From positions 62,001-126,000 of the forward strand of contig CAYPIY010000006.1 of the NCBI GenBank assembly GCA_964410965.1: 64,000 nucleotides of DNA. Reading direction: 5' to 3'. Below are positions 8,847 through 18,107 of the stretch, piece by piece. A program made the translations under genes and the position numbers. The notes beneath the pieces are model-generated. The model searched no databases. It saw only the letters and a program-made list of their open reading frames with translations, and was not told where the DNA came from. The first letter of the stretch is position 1; each line of letters starts with the position of its first letter. Source of the stretch: JBBIRG01 sp964410965. GTDB lineage: Bacteria > CLD3 > SB21 > JBBIRG01.

Positions 8847-9959
8847 ATGCGAACGATAAAATTCATCATTCAGAAAGAATTCATTCAGATTTTCCGTAAC
8901 AGGGCGATGCTTCCGATATTATTCGTCATGCCCATCATGCAGTTGCTGATACTGTCGAACGTCGCAACTTTTGACGTGAAGAATGTCAGACTTCATCTGA
9001 CCGACAAAGATCAGACCTCAACCTCCCGCGCTTTGGCGGATAAATTCACCCGTTCCGGATATTTTATATTGATTGATCAGGATTACTCAGGCACCCATTA
9101 CGAGGATCCTCTAAGACGGAATGAAGCGAACATGGTCATGCAGATTCCGCGCGGCTTTGAAGTAGACCTTGAGACATCCGGCATCTCGCAAGTTCAGTTC
9201 ATCATCAACGCGGAGGACGGCAGCGCGGCGGGAATCATCAATTCGTATGCGATGATGATTGTCAACGCGTTTATCAGTGAAATCAATAAGACTAAAGGTA
9301 TTACAGGACTTTCCAATACGATTGATATACATACTTCCTTCTGGTTTAATCCGGAGCTTGACTATAAAACCTACATGATTCCGGGCATTCTCGCCATTCT
9401 GGTAACGATGATCGGCGTGTTTTTGTCAGGTATGAATATTGTCCGGGAAAAAGAAATAGGAACCATTGAACAGTTGAATGTATCTCCGATACGGAAATAC
9501 CAGTTCATCATCGGGAAACTGCTTCCGTTCTGGATCATCGGATTATTTGAGCTCGCGTTCGGGCTGTTCATCGCGAAACTGGTCTTTGATATACCGGTTG
9601 CCGGAAGCCTGACGCTGGTATTCGCCATGGCGGCGGTTTTTCTTCTTGCGGTTCTCGGAATCGGATTGTTTATTTCCACGATAACGGAGACTCAGCAGCA
9701 GGCGATGTTCATCGCGTGGTTTTTTATGGTTATATTTATATTGATGGGCGGTCTGTTCACGCCGATCGAGAGTATGCCTCAATGGGCTCAGAAGATTTCG
9801 CTGTTCAATCCGGTCGCGCATTTTATGAAAATCCTCAGAGCGGTGCTGATAAAAGGTTCTGGTTTTTATGATGTCATACCGCAGGCCGGCGCACTGATGG
9901 CGTTTGCGGTGACGTCGTTGTCGCTTGCCGTGATGCGGTACCGTAAGGTGAGCGAGTAA
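8847..9959 (+). CDS. ABC-2 type exporter permease (YbhS/YbhR-like), second
   Basis: 370 aa from ATG 8847. The frame stays open back to ATG 8745, but those 34 extra codons only translate the tail of the GxxExxY gene and the right repeat; from 8847 the protein aligns end to end with the 368-aa first permease (IIQKEFIQIFRNRAMLPIL against its N-terminus). It has one N-terminal helix, a large external domain and five C-terminal helices, with coupling segment REKEIGTIEQLNVSPIRKY. There is no clear Shine-Dalgarno at 8847. A 24-codon frame starting with ATGA at 8785 ends at 8859, just past this start, and could feed ribosomes by re-initiation. Confidence 0.85.
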   Translation: MRTIKFIIQKEFIQIFRNRAMLPILFVMPIMQLLILSNVATFDVKNVRLHLTDKDQTSTSRALADKFTRSGYFILIDQDYSGTHYEDPLRRNEANMVMQIPRGFEVDLETSGISQVQFIINAEDGSAAGIINSYAMMIVNAFISEINKTKGITGLSNTIDIHTSFWFNPELDYKTYMIPGILAILVTMIGVFLSGMNIVREKEIGTIEQLNVSPIRKYQFIIGKLLPFWIIGLFELAFGLFIAKLVFDIPVAGSLTLVFAMAAVFLLAVLGIGLFISTITETQQQAMFIAWFFMVIFILMGGLFTPIESMPQWAQKISLFNPVAHFMKILRAVLIKGSGFYDVIPQAGALMAFAVTSLSLAVMRYRKVSE

Positions 9960-9984
9960 GATTTCTCATCGGATGACAAAATAA

Positions 9985-10104
9985 TTAACCGCAGAGGACG
10001 CGGAGACCGCAAAGGTGTTAATGCTTTTTCATGCGAAACATGCTGAGCAACCGAAATAAACATTTCCAGCGGTATTCTTTTAGTGTAATTTGCGTTTTTT
10101 GCGG
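9985..10104. repeat. Gene-less inverted-repeat element of the same kind
   Basis: Left end has units CCGCAGAGG, ACGCGGAGA, CCGCAAAGG (9989-10015). Right end read in reverse has CCGCAAAAA, ACGCAAATT, ACACTAAAA (10104-10078). They match in about 15 of 27 positions and share the 9-bp period. About 60 bp of unrelated sequence separates them. It looks like a MITE-like relative of the element around the GxxExxY gene. Confidence 0.5.
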
Positions 10105-10119
10105 AAAAAAGAGTTGCAT

Positions 10120-10647
10120 ATGAATACAAAAATCATTCTTCGCCATGTCGCCGGTTTTACCGCCGGCGGGCTTTTATTTTACGGGATCATACCATTCATT
10201 TTTTATATCATTTCCCGTATATCCGTCATTCAATTGCTGGCGTTGCCGGATCAGTTGTGGATGGATGCGCTCTGGATTGTTCTTGCGTTGATCGGAATAT
10301 TTTTCGCGCTCTCGTCCAATATCATGCTGGTCACGATCGGCAAAGGCGGCCCGACGGAGGGATTAGGAATCGCCATCAGCCCGAAAACAAAGCATATCGT
10401 GACTAAAGGCGTTTACCGATACACGCGCAATCCGATGGTGTTCGGAACTATTCTGAATTACCTGGCTTTTGCGATATACCTGGAATCAGGCGGACTGATT
10501 ATTTTTATATTTCTGCTGTTGCCGCTGTTCCTGTTGTATCTGAAGAAATCCGAGGAAAAAAGAATGGTGAGGGACTTCCGGGAGGAATATTTAACCTACA
10601 AAAAACGGGTGTCGTTCTTTTTTCCATGGTTTCGTGGCAAGTTTTGA
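10120..10647 (+). CDS. Membrane methyltransferase, ICMT/PEMT-like
   Basis: 175 aa from ATG 10120. A TTG at 10090 extends the frame into the repeat element, so I reject that start. Four or five membrane helices; the conserved block GVYRYTRNPMVFGTILNYL and the C-terminal SEEKRMVRDFREEYLTYKKRV place it in the isoprenylcysteine carboxyl methyltransferase / phospholipid methyltransferase family, where the RNPM and EE parts bind S-adenosylmethionine. The substrate cannot be read from sequence. It converges with nfnB. Confidence 0.75.
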   Translation: MNTKIILRHVAGFTAGGLLFYGIIPFIFYIISRISVIQLLALPDQLWMDALWIVLALIGIFFALSSNIMLVTIGKGGPTEGLGIAISPKTKHIVTKGVYRYTRNPMVFGTILNYLAFAIYLESGGLIIFIFLLLPLFLLYLKKSEEKRMVRDFREEYLTYKKRVSFFFPWFRGKF

Positions 10648-10864
10648 TTGCGATATCGCCAAGAATCAGTTATGCCAATAAGATACTTTTGTGAAGCGGA
10701 CGATGCAGGATTCGTTTAGGACCTAAAGAAAAATCTGTATCCCCTCAAATATACAATCATGAGTGGCGGTTTATTTCAACGATGATGAGCAACTGAACAA
10801 TGACGTCAGAGAATTTGTAACATCATTAGTTTTTTACAGACCTTCGGTAAAAAGAAACTGCCCT

Positions 10865-12280
10865 TTATTTCTTCAGATACTCATGGATTGCGGCGGCTGC
10901 TTTTCGTCCCGCCCCCATAGCCAGAATGACCGTCGCTCCGCCAGAGACAATATCACCGCCAGCGAAGACACCTTTTTTGGATGTTTCCATGGTGTCTTCA
11001 TTTACAACGATATTTCCCCATTTATTGAAACTCATGTCCGGGGTTGTTTGGCGGATTATCGGATTGGAGCCGTTTCCAATGGCTATCACGGCGACATCGA
11101 TATCAAGAGTAAACTCCGAATCTTTGACCGGTACAGGTCTGCGCCGCCCGCTAGCGTCCGGTTCTCCCAGCTCCATTTTCTGCAGACGGACACTTTTCAG
11201 CCATCCGTTTTCATCTCCCAGAAATTCAACCGGATTGGCGAGTGTCATGAATTGAATCCGTTCTTCCTTCGCATGGTGGACTTCTTCTTTTCGGGCGGGC
11301 ATTTCATCTTCTGACCGCCGGTAAATGATGTAAGCGTTACTGGCGCCAAGGCGTTTGGAGGTTCTCACGGCATCCATAGCGGTGTTACCCCCGCCGAATA
11401 CGGCTACATTGCGGCCTTGAATATGAAAAATGGGCGTATCATATTCTGGAAATTTATAGGCTTTCATCAGATTAACGCGGGTCAGAAATTCGTTAGATGA
11501 ATATATGCCATTCAGATTTTCCCCCGGGATATTGAGAAAGTAAGGGAGTCCGGCACCGACGGCAATAAAAACAGCGTCGAAACCGTTTTGCAGGAGTTCG
11601 TCAACCGTGTCCGTCATGCCGATCACGGCATTCGTTTCAAATTTTACTCCGAGTTTCGCGAGAGAATCGATTTCGGCCTTGACGATCGCCTTCGGGAGCC
11701 GGAATTCCGGTATGCCGTAAATCAGTACGCCTCCGAGTTCATGAAGAGCCTCAAACACTACTATTTCGTGGCCCATTTGCACAAGATCACCCGCGCAGCT
11801 AAGACCCGCAGGGCCGCTGCCGATAATGGCGACTTTTTTTCCGGTTGGTGGCTGCACGGAAGGAATCCGGATACCGACAGTCTGCCGCTCAAAATCGGCG
11901 ACAAACCGCTCAAGCCGGCCGATCGCCACCGATTCTCCTTTTCCGGTCAGTACGCACTTGGCTTCGCACTGTTCTTCCTGGGGACATACACGGCCGCAGA
12001 TCGCCGGAAGGGCATTGTCTTCCTTGATTTTCGCTGCGGCGGCAAGATAATCGCCTTCAGTGATCAGCTGAATAAAATCCCTTATTTTTACGCTGACAGG
12101 ACAGCCCTCGACACATTTGGGTTTAGGGCACTGCAGGCAGCGCAAGGCTTCCAGTTTAGCCATTTCCTCGGTGTAACCGAGATTTACTTCCTTGAAATTC
12201 TTATTCCGGACTTCCGCCTCCTGTTCAGGAATGGGCTGGCGCGGGATTTTCATTCGTTCTGCCTTGGACAATTCGGCCAT
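10865..12280 (-). CDS. nfnB: NADH-dependent ferredoxin:NADP+ oxidoreductase, large subunit (GltD-like)
   Basis: 471 aa. The N-terminal domain has two sets of cysteines for [4Fe-4S] clusters (CLQCPKPKCVEGCP and CGRVCPQEEQCEAKC). FAD-binding GSGPAGLSCA (around residue 155) and NAD(P)-binding GGGNTAMDAVR (around 295) follow. This is the glutamate synthase small-subunit fold. No gltB is present; instead nfnA lies directly upstream, so the pair is best read as NfnAB, which bifurcates electrons between NADPH, NAD+ and ferredoxin in the cytoplasm. Start at 12280 has AAGGAG about 8 nt upstream. GltD alone is the alternative. Confidence 0.88.
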   Translation of the reverse strand: MAELSKAERMKIPRQPIPEQEAEVRNKNFKEVNLGYTEEMAKLEALRCLQCPKPKCVEGCPVSVKIRDFIQLITEGDYLAAAAKIKEDNALPAICGRVCPQEEQCEAKCVLTGKGESVAIGRLERFVADFERQTVGIRIPSVQPPTGKKVAIIGSGPAGLSCAGDLVQMGHEIVVFEALHELGGVLIYGIPEFRLPKAIVKAEIDSLAKLGVKFETNAVIGMTDTVDELLQNGFDAVFIAVGAGLPYFLNIPGENLNGIYSSNEFLTRVNLMKAYKFPEYDTPIFHIQGRNVAVFGGGNTAMDAVRTSKRLGASNAYIIYRRSEDEMPARKEEVHHAKEERIQFMTLANPVEFLGDENGWLKSVRLQKMELGEPDASGRRRPVPVKDSEFTLDIDVAVIAIGNGSNPIIRQTTPDMSFNKWGNIVVNEDTMETSKKGVFAGGDIVSGGATVILAMGAGRKAAAAIHEYLKK

Positions 12281-12323
12281 GTAAAACTCCTTGATGCTTT
12301 AATCCGCGGTTCCGGGATTCATA

Positions 12324-13172
12324 TCAGACTTTTTGAATTGCTTCCTCAAGATGACACTGATGCTGTTCAAGCGAAGTTGCTTCTTCACTTCGGTAGGTCT
12401 TGTTCCGGCTTTCAAGAATTTTAAAATCTACCTGATGGGCGTCAAATTCCGGACCGTCCACGCAGACGAAAACGGTTTTATTGTCAACAGTCGCGCGGCA
12501 ACCGCCGCACATGCCCGTACCGTCTACCATGATCGGATTCAGGCTGACTACCGTTCTGATATGGTGCGGCCTCGTCGTTTCGGCTACGGCGCGCATCATC
12601 GGTATCGGGCCGATTGCGAGAACGAAATCCAGTTTTCGTCCCGAATCAATCAGATCCTGAAGTTTTTGCGTTACAAAACCTTTGTAACCATAACTGCCGT
12701 CATCGGTCGTGGGATAGACTTCATCGCACACCGCGCGCATTTCGTTTTCCAGAATGACGAATTCTTTTGTCCGTCCTCCGATGATGGATATCGTGTGATT
12801 GCCAGCATTTTTCAGTGCAACCGCCGTCGGATAGGCAATTGCCGTTCCCACACCTCCGCCGATGCTGACCGCGGTTCCGAAATTCTCGATATGCGAAGGT
12901 TTTCCAAGCGGTCCGACTACATCATGAATGAAATCTCCGCTTTTAAGGTCGTTAAGTGCCTTTGTCGTTTTTCCGATACCCTGAACAATGATCGTGATGG
13001 TTCCTTTTCCAGTATCCGAATCTGCGATGGTCAGCGGCACTCTTTCGCCATGATCACTGATGCGTATGATGACGAATTGTCCGGCTTTGCGTTTCAGCGC
13101 GATTTTAGGAGCATCAATAATGAATCGCTTGATGTTCGGAGCGAGAAAACGGGCGTCACGGATTAAATACAT
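12324..13172 (-). CDS. nfnA: NADH-dependent ferredoxin:NADP+ oxidoreductase, small subunit
   Basis: 282 aa. Ferredoxin reductase-like FAD domain (GQFVIIRISDHGERVPLTIAD), NAD-binding GGGVGTAIAYP, and a C-terminal [2Fe-2S] site DGTGMCGGC...C with the Asp and three Cys expected for NfnA. It ends with GPEFDAHQVDF, typical of the sulfide dehydrogenase/NfnA family. 43 bp upstream of nfnB in the same direction. Dihydroorotate dehydrogenase electron-transfer subunit (PyrK) is excluded by the company of nfnB and by the longer C-terminus. Confidence 0.88.
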   Translation of the reverse strand: MYLIRDARFLAPNIKRFIIDAPKIALKRKAGQFVIIRISDHGERVPLTIADSDTGKGTITIIVQGIGKTTKALNDLKSGDFIHDVVGPLGKPSHIENFGTAVSIGGGVGTAIAYPTAVALKNAGNHTISIIGGRTKEFVILENEMRAVCDEVYPTTDDGSYGYKGFVTQKLQDLIDSGRKLDFVLAIGPIPMMRAVAETTRPHHIRTVVSLNPIMVDGTGMCGGCRATVDNKTVFVCVDGPEFDAHQVDFKILESRNKTYRSEEATSLEQHQCHLEEAIQKV

Positions 13173-13354
13173 GAGTCTTATTTCCTGAAGTAATGTTTTC
13201 CGTTATCAAATGGATAATAACGGTATGAATAAAACGGTTAATTGTATGAAAAAAAAAATTATTCATCAATCTATTTTATGATTTACGTCATAATTATTGA
13301 TAATTTGTGAAGTCAGGCACAAAATCAAATAAATAGCGAAAAGTAAATATTATC

Positions 13355-13383
13355 TTGATTTTAAAAATATCGCCTTTTATATT
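13355..13383 (+). promoter_or_regulatory. Sigma-70-like promoter for secD
   Basis: TTGATT (13355-13360), 17 bp, TATATT (13378-13383). It lies in the AT-rich divergent gap of 292 bp between nfnA and secD; I found no coding sequence in that gap. Confidence 0.6.
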
Positions 13384-13464
13384 AAGCGCCTTTTAGATAT
13401 ACGAGTTATAAAACAGGATTTCGATTATGAATTTTGATTTAAATTTACAGGAGGTTAACCCGTA

Positions 13465-15426
13465 ATGATTAAGAATAAGAATGTCAGAGTCGCGATAATA
13501 TTAATTTGCGCCGCTTTATCGCTGTACGCACTCTGGCCGACCTTTAAATTTTATTCCCTGTCCGATACTGAAAAGCAGGAATACAACAAAACAGCCGAAG
13601 GGGCGAAATCCCTTGCGGATCTGCAGGTGAAGTCGATCAATCTCGGCCTTGATCTCAAAGGCGGCATCCGGCTTGTTTATGAAGCCGACCTTGTCACGCT
13701 TTATGATAAACTGACGAAATCCAAAGACGCGAAATATAATTCAGTTTTTGAGAAAGCCGCGGAAGCCTATCGTAAAGAACCGGAAGGTAATTTCGCGGTT
13801 ATTCTGCAGAAACATTTTGCCGACGAGAATGTTCCCATGATCAATTACTGGGGAGAAAAATATAAGGATAATGATGGTGTCGTCAAATATCTGACCGAAG
13901 AGGGCGTCAACGCGATTGACCGCGCATCGCAGATTATCCGAAACCGAGTTGACCAGTTTGGTGTCAGCGAGCCATCCATTCAGAAACTGGGTGATAACCG
14001 CATCATTGTTGAGTTACCGGGTCTGGAAGATCCTAAGCAGGCGAAAAACCTGATCCAGCAGACGGCGTTACTAGAATTCAAACTGGTCCGTGACCCGCAG
14101 GACGCCTCAACGGCGTTTGAGCGTATTGACAAATATCTTGTGAAAACCGATACTTCGCGCACTTTGTCAGCCGGCGTTAAGGATACGGTGTCGAAAAAAT
14201 CAGCGGACAGCACAAAAGAAGAAGTATCCGGTCTCAAGGCGGAGCTTGCCAAATCAACCTCTGACAGCGGGACAACCGATACGACGGGCGCCGCGACCCT
14301 GGCCGATCGTCCGTTTACGAAACACCTGATCGGTCAACAGATCGGACAAACGCATTATGATTTCTATATCGCCGAAAAAGACCTGGATTATATCCGATTG
14401 GTTTTATTTTATAAATTTGGCGACCAGTTTAAACTGAAACCCGGCATACAGGAAGCGATCGGGGAGAACAATGACATTCATTTCAGCACCAAGCCCATAC
14501 AGCCTGGATTTTACGCTATTTATGTTGTTAAGAAACAGGCAGAACTTGCCGGCGCGGTTATTACCGAGGCGAAACAGGATATTTATCAGGGGATGGATCC
14601 GGGAATGTCCGGCCGTCCGATCGTTACTCTCAAAATGACCGATGAAGGCTCGAAAAAATGGGCGATCGTCACCGGTGCGAATGTCGGTAAGCGCATAGCG
14701 ATTGTGCTCGATAACAAAATCCAGTCCGCTCCGAACATCCAGGAAAAGATTTCAGGAGGCAACACTCAAATCACCGGCATGGACAATATGGAAGAAGCCA
14801 AGGCGCTCGCGATTGCATTGCGCGCCGGTTCGCTGCCCGCTCCGCTGAAAGTCATGGAAGAACGTTCCATCGGGCCTTCCCTCGGACAGGATTCAATCGA
14901 TAAAGGAAAATTTTCAGGTTATATCGCCGTCATCCTTGTCGCGCTGGTCATGATCATTTATTACCGGCTGGCCGGGACAATGGCGGATGTCGCTCTTTTA
15001 TTTAACCTCCTGTTCCTGATGGGCGTCCTGACAGGATTCGGATTCACGCTGACCCTTCCCGGTATCGCCGGCATCGTCCTGACGCTGGGTATGGCTGTAG
15101 ATGCTAATGTTCTTGTGTATGAGCGTATCCGGGAGGAAATCAGGCTTGGTAAAACCGTCCGTGCCGCAATCGACGCCGGTTTTTCGAGGGCCTTTGTAAC
15201 CATTTTCGATGCGAACTTAACTACCTTCGGAACGGGACTCGTGCTGTATCAGTTCGGAACCGGCCCGATCAAGGGATTCGCGCTGACACTGATGATCGGT
15301 ATCATAACCACCATCTTCACCGCCGTGTTTGTCACGCGCATTTTCCTTGACCTCGTGTACGACCGGCAGAGTGTGGAACAGCAATTGAGCATCGGCATTT
15401 CGTATGATGCCGGCAATAAGAAATAA
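13465..15426 (+). CDS. secD: Protein translocase subunit SecD
   Basis: 653 aa. Starts at ATG 13465 after AGGAGG. N-terminal helix, then the characteristic LGLDLKGGIRLVYEAD, the P1 periplasmic domain with RNRVDQFGVSEPSIQKLG, and five C-terminal helices containing GLTLGMAVDANVLVYERIREE-type residues (VDANVLVYERIREE). A Ser/Thr/Lys-rich low-complexity segment of about 50 residues (near 230-275) is inserted in the periplasmic part. With SecF it drives late steps of Sec export using the proton-motive force. Confidence 0.95.
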   Translation: MIKNKNVRVAIILICAALSLYALWPTFKFYSLSDTEKQEYNKTAEGAKSLADLQVKSINLGLDLKGGIRLVYEADLVTLYDKLTKSKDAKYNSVFEKAAEAYRKEPEGNFAVILQKHFADENVPMINYWGEKYKDNDGVVKYLTEEGVNAIDRASQIIRNRVDQFGVSEPSIQKLGDNRIIVELPGLEDPKQAKNLIQQTALLEFKLVRDPQDASTAFERIDKYLVKTDTSRTLSAGVKDTVSKKSADSTKEEVSGLKAELAKSTSDSGTTDTTGAATLADRPFTKHLIGQQIGQTHYDFYIAEKDLDYIRLVLFYKFGDQFKLKPGIQEAIGENNDIHFSTKPIQPGFYAIYVVKKQAELAGAVITEAKQDIYQGMDPGMSGRPIVTLKMTDEGSKKWAIVTGANVGKRIAIVLDNKIQSAPNIQEKISGGNTQITGMDNMEEAKALAIALRAGSLPAPLKVMEERSIGPSLGQDSIDKGKFSGYIAVILVALVMIIYYRLAGTMADVALLFNLLFLMGVLTGFGFTLTLPGIAGIVLTLGMAVDANVLVYERIREEIRLGKTVRAAIDAGFSRAFVTIFDANLTTFGTGLVLYQFGTGPIKGFALTLMIGIITTIFTAVFVTRIFLDLVYDRQSVEQQLSIGISYDAGNKK

Positions 15427-15474
15427 AAGGAAATTTTTGATTCAATATAGATGTAAAATTTAGGAGTTTGGTCA

Positions 15475-16371
15475 ATGGAATTATTTAAGAATTCAAATAT
15501 ACCTTTCGTGCCGAATCGGTTCAAAGCCTATATGTTTTCAGGCATTCTGATTATCGCAAGTGTGATATTATTTACCTTTATCGGCCTGAATTACGGTGTG
15601 GATTTTGTGGGTGGCACTTCGATTGAAGTTCGTTTCAAGGAAACCGTGGAACTCGAAAAAGTCCGATCGATTGTATCCGGCAAGTTCGTTGCCGATCGCG
15701 TACAGAATTTCGGATCGCCGAATGACATTCTTATTCACGTCCTGGAGCAGCGAGATGGTATCGATAAGGAAATCGTAAGTCTTCTCGAAAAAAACCTGCA
15801 GAATAATCCTGTTGAATTGCGATCGGTCAGCCAGGTAGGGCCAAAAATTGGAAGCGAACTGAAAACTTCGGCTATCTGGGCGACGATCTGGGGTTTGATC
15901 TTCATTGTTATTTATCTTGCCATCCGCTTCCAGTGGAAATGGGGTGTCGCGGCGGTAGTCGCCCTTGCGCACGATGTCGTGATTACCATTGGACTTTTTG
16001 TCGCTCTTCAACTGGAATTTTCATTAGCCGCTGTTGCGGCGATCCTTACCATCGTCGGATATTCGGTAAATGATACGATCATCGTTTTTGACCGTATTCG
16101 TGAAAATGTGCGACTGCTGAAGCGCGGAACAACTTTTGAAGACGTCATCAACCAGAGCATTAACCAGACCCTGAGCCGTACCGTTATGACATCGGCGTTA
16201 ACACTGTTCTCCGTTCTCGCGCTTCTCATCTTCGGAGGCGAGGTCCTCCGTGTTTTCGCGTGGGCTCTGCTGACCGGTATCATCATTGGAACCTATTCAT
16301 CGATCTATGTTGCCAGCCCGATCCTGATTGAATGGAAAGCCGGCGAAGATATTAAAGCGAAAATGAAATAA
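15475..16371 (+). CDS. secF: Protein translocase subunit SecF
   Basis: 298 aa, AGGAG before ATG 15475. N-terminal helix, GLNYGVDFVGGTSIEVRF, a small periplasmic domain, then five helices with the family block GYSVNDTIIVFDRIRENVR and SRTVMTSALTLFSVLALLIFGG. Partner of SecD, 48 bp downstream of it. Confidence 0.95.
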   Translation: MELFKNSNIPFVPNRFKAYMFSGILIIASVILFTFIGLNYGVDFVGGTSIEVRFKETVELEKVRSIVSGKFVADRVQNFGSPNDILIHVLEQRDGIDKEIVSLLEKNLQNNPVELRSVSQVGPKIGSELKTSAIWATIWGLIFIVIYLAIRFQWKWGVAAVVALAHDVVITIGLFVALQLEFSLAAVAAILTIVGYSVNDTIIVFDRIRENVRLLKRGTTFEDVINQSINQTLSRTVMTSALTLFSVLALLIFGGEVLRVFAWALLTGIIIGTYSSIYVASPILIEWKAGEDIKAKMK

Positions 16372-16393
16372 CCCATTAACCCCAGGTTGTTTT

Positions 16394-16732
16394 ATGGAAT
16401 TTCACATTCAGGAACTGAAGTCTGTAAGCGTCATCTCACTCGACGGAAAAATTCTGGGCGGGGCTGACGCATCACAACTGAACGATATCGTTCATAAGCT
16501 GATCAGGGAAAACAAAAAAAAGTTTGTGATTGACCTGAAAGCCGTTGACCTTATCAACAGTTCGGGGCTTGGAATCCTGATCAGCAACCTTACGAATGTG
16601 AAAAATTCCGGGGGAGATCTCCGGCTGGCGCAGGTAACCGAAAAAGTCAGACAAATCCTGCAGATCACAAAACTTCTGACGGTATTCAAACTCTATTCTT
16701 CGGTGGATGATGCCGTGAATAGTTTTTCCTGA
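16394..16732 (+). CDS. STAS-domain anti-sigma factor antagonist
   Basis: 112 aa, a single STAS domain as in SpoIIAA/RsbV. Strand-helix pattern ISLDGKILGGADASQLNDIV, then FVIDLKAVDLINSSGLGILI; the first Ser of NSSGLG is the usual phosphorylation site. The partner kinase is not in this window. It follows secF by 22 bp and ends at a strong terminator, so it is probably the last gene of the sec operon. Confidence 0.85.
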   Translation: MEFHIQELKSVSVISLDGKILGGADASQLNDIVHKLIRENKKKFVIDLKAVDLINSSGLGILISNLTNVKNSGGDLRLAQVTEKVRQILQITKLLTVFKLYSSVDDAVNSFS

Positions 16733-16758
16733 ACAATAGTTTTGACTGTGATTACATG

Positions 16759-16792
16759 CCCAAAATCGTTATGGATTTTGGGTTGTTTTTTT
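16759..16792 (+). terminator. Rho-independent terminator after the STAS gene
   Basis: Nine-pair stem CCCAAAATC (16759-16767) with GATTTTGGG (16774-16782), loop GTTATG, then TTGTTTTTTT. Confidence 0.9.
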
Positions 16793-16818
16793 ACAAAACA
16801 CATTAAAAAGAGATTGTT

Positions 16819-18093
16819 ATGCCGGTAAGGGTCATTGTGGGCGGACAGTGGGGAGATGAGGGAAAAGGCAAGATTGTTGATATTCTGTCTTCGGATGCGG
16901 ATATCGTGGCGAGGTATCAGGGCGGAGCCAATGCGGGTCATACCATTTGCCGCGGGAACAAAAAATACGTCCTGCACCTGATTCCTTCGGGGATTCTCCA
17001 TCCCGGCGTCATATGCATTATCGGGAATGGGGTGGTGCTTGACCCAGTCGAATTGTTTAAGGAAATTGAAGCGCTTGAAACCCTCGGAATAGATGTCCGG
17101 GAAAGATTGCTCATTAGTCCGCATGTGCATATCGTCATGCCATATCATAAAGTTCTGGATCAGATTAAAGAAGATGCACTGGGGAGTTCACAGATCGGAA
17201 CGACAAAACGGGGTATCGGCCCGGCATATCTTGACAAGATCGACAGGAAAGGCATCCGTCTGATCGATCTCATGGATTCCTCCGTCGTCAAAGAAAAATT
17301 AAAACAAAATCTTGACGACAAAGCGATATTACTGAAAAACAGCAACGAAACATTAGATTTTAATATTCTGATTCAGCTGGTGAGTGATTGGGGGAAAAAA
17401 TTAAAACCTTTCATGAAAGATACGGTGTCTTTTTTGTATACAGGGATTCGATCCGGAAAACAGGTATTGCTTGAAGGCGCGCAGGGTACGCTCCTGGACA
17501 TCGATCACGGCTCCTATCCTTTCGTGACTTCATCCAGCGCCACCAGTGGCGGAGCGTGTACAGGGCTCGGTGTCGGACCCGGCTGTATTGATAATGTCAT
17601 GGGGATTGTCAAAGCTTATACCACAAGAGTCGGGAACGGACCTTTTCCGACCGAACTTGATCGGGCGACGGGTCAGAAAATTCGTGAAATCGGATCTGAA
17701 TTCGGCGCAACAACAGGGAGACCCCGGCGTTGCGGATGGCTCGATCTCGTTCAGCTTAAAAATGCAACGATGATCAACGGTTTAACCGAGCTGGCGATCA
17801 CCAAACTGGACGTGCTCGACTCTTTCGATGAGATTCAAGTTTGTGTATCCTATCACCGCGAAGGGTCAATAGCCGATGAATGCATCACAGACGCTAACTG
17901 GCTGAGCAAAGTGACGCCTGAATATAAATCATTCAAAGGATGGAAAACCCATACGTCAACGTGTAAAACTATTGATGAGTTGCCAGGCGAAACACGAGCT
18001 TACCTTGATTTCATCGAACAATTTCTGAATGGTCCGAAAATAAAAATTGTTTCCGTCGGTCCGGAAAGCGAACAGACGATCATGGTACAATAA
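16819..18093 (+). CDS. purA: Adenylosuccinate synthetase
   Basis: 424 aa, full length. N-terminal GGQWGDEGKGKIVD with the catalytic Asp, GGANAGHT, the IMP-binding region GTTKRGIGPAY, GAQGTLLDIDHG, and ATTGRPRRCGW near residue 300. It makes adenylosuccinate from IMP, aspartate and GTP. 26 bp after the preceding terminator; followed by gatB after 14 bp. Confidence 0.96.
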   Translation: MPVRVIVGGQWGDEGKGKIVDILSSDADIVARYQGGANAGHTICRGNKKYVLHLIPSGILHPGVICIIGNGVVLDPVELFKEIEALETLGIDVRERLLISPHVHIVMPYHKVLDQIKEDALGSSQIGTTKRGIGPAYLDKIDRKGIRLIDLMDSSVVKEKLKQNLDDKAILLKNSNETLDFNILIQLVSDWGKKLKPFMKDTVSFLYTGIRSGKQVLLEGAQGTLLDIDHGSYPFVTSSSATSGGACTGLGVGPGCIDNVMGIVKAYTTRVGNGPFPTELDRATGQKIREIGSEFGATTGRPRRCGWLDLVQLKNATMINGLTELAITKLDVLDSFDEIQVCVSYHREGSIADECITDANWLSKVTPEYKSFKGWKTHTSTCKTIDELPGETRAYLDFIEQFLNGPKIKIVSVGPESEQTIMVQ

Positions 18094-18107
18094 CCGGGAT
18101 CATAAAT

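Noticed and set aside
10830..10853. AT-rich inverted repeat after nfnB as a terminator
   Set aside because: Stem of TTTTTAC/GTAAAAA is weak and has no T-run on the minus strand.
11588..13166. Long plus-strand frames over nfnB and nfnA (278 and 277 aa)
   Set aside because: They are antisense to two clearly recognised genes, have no family motifs and arise from codon bias of the real strand.
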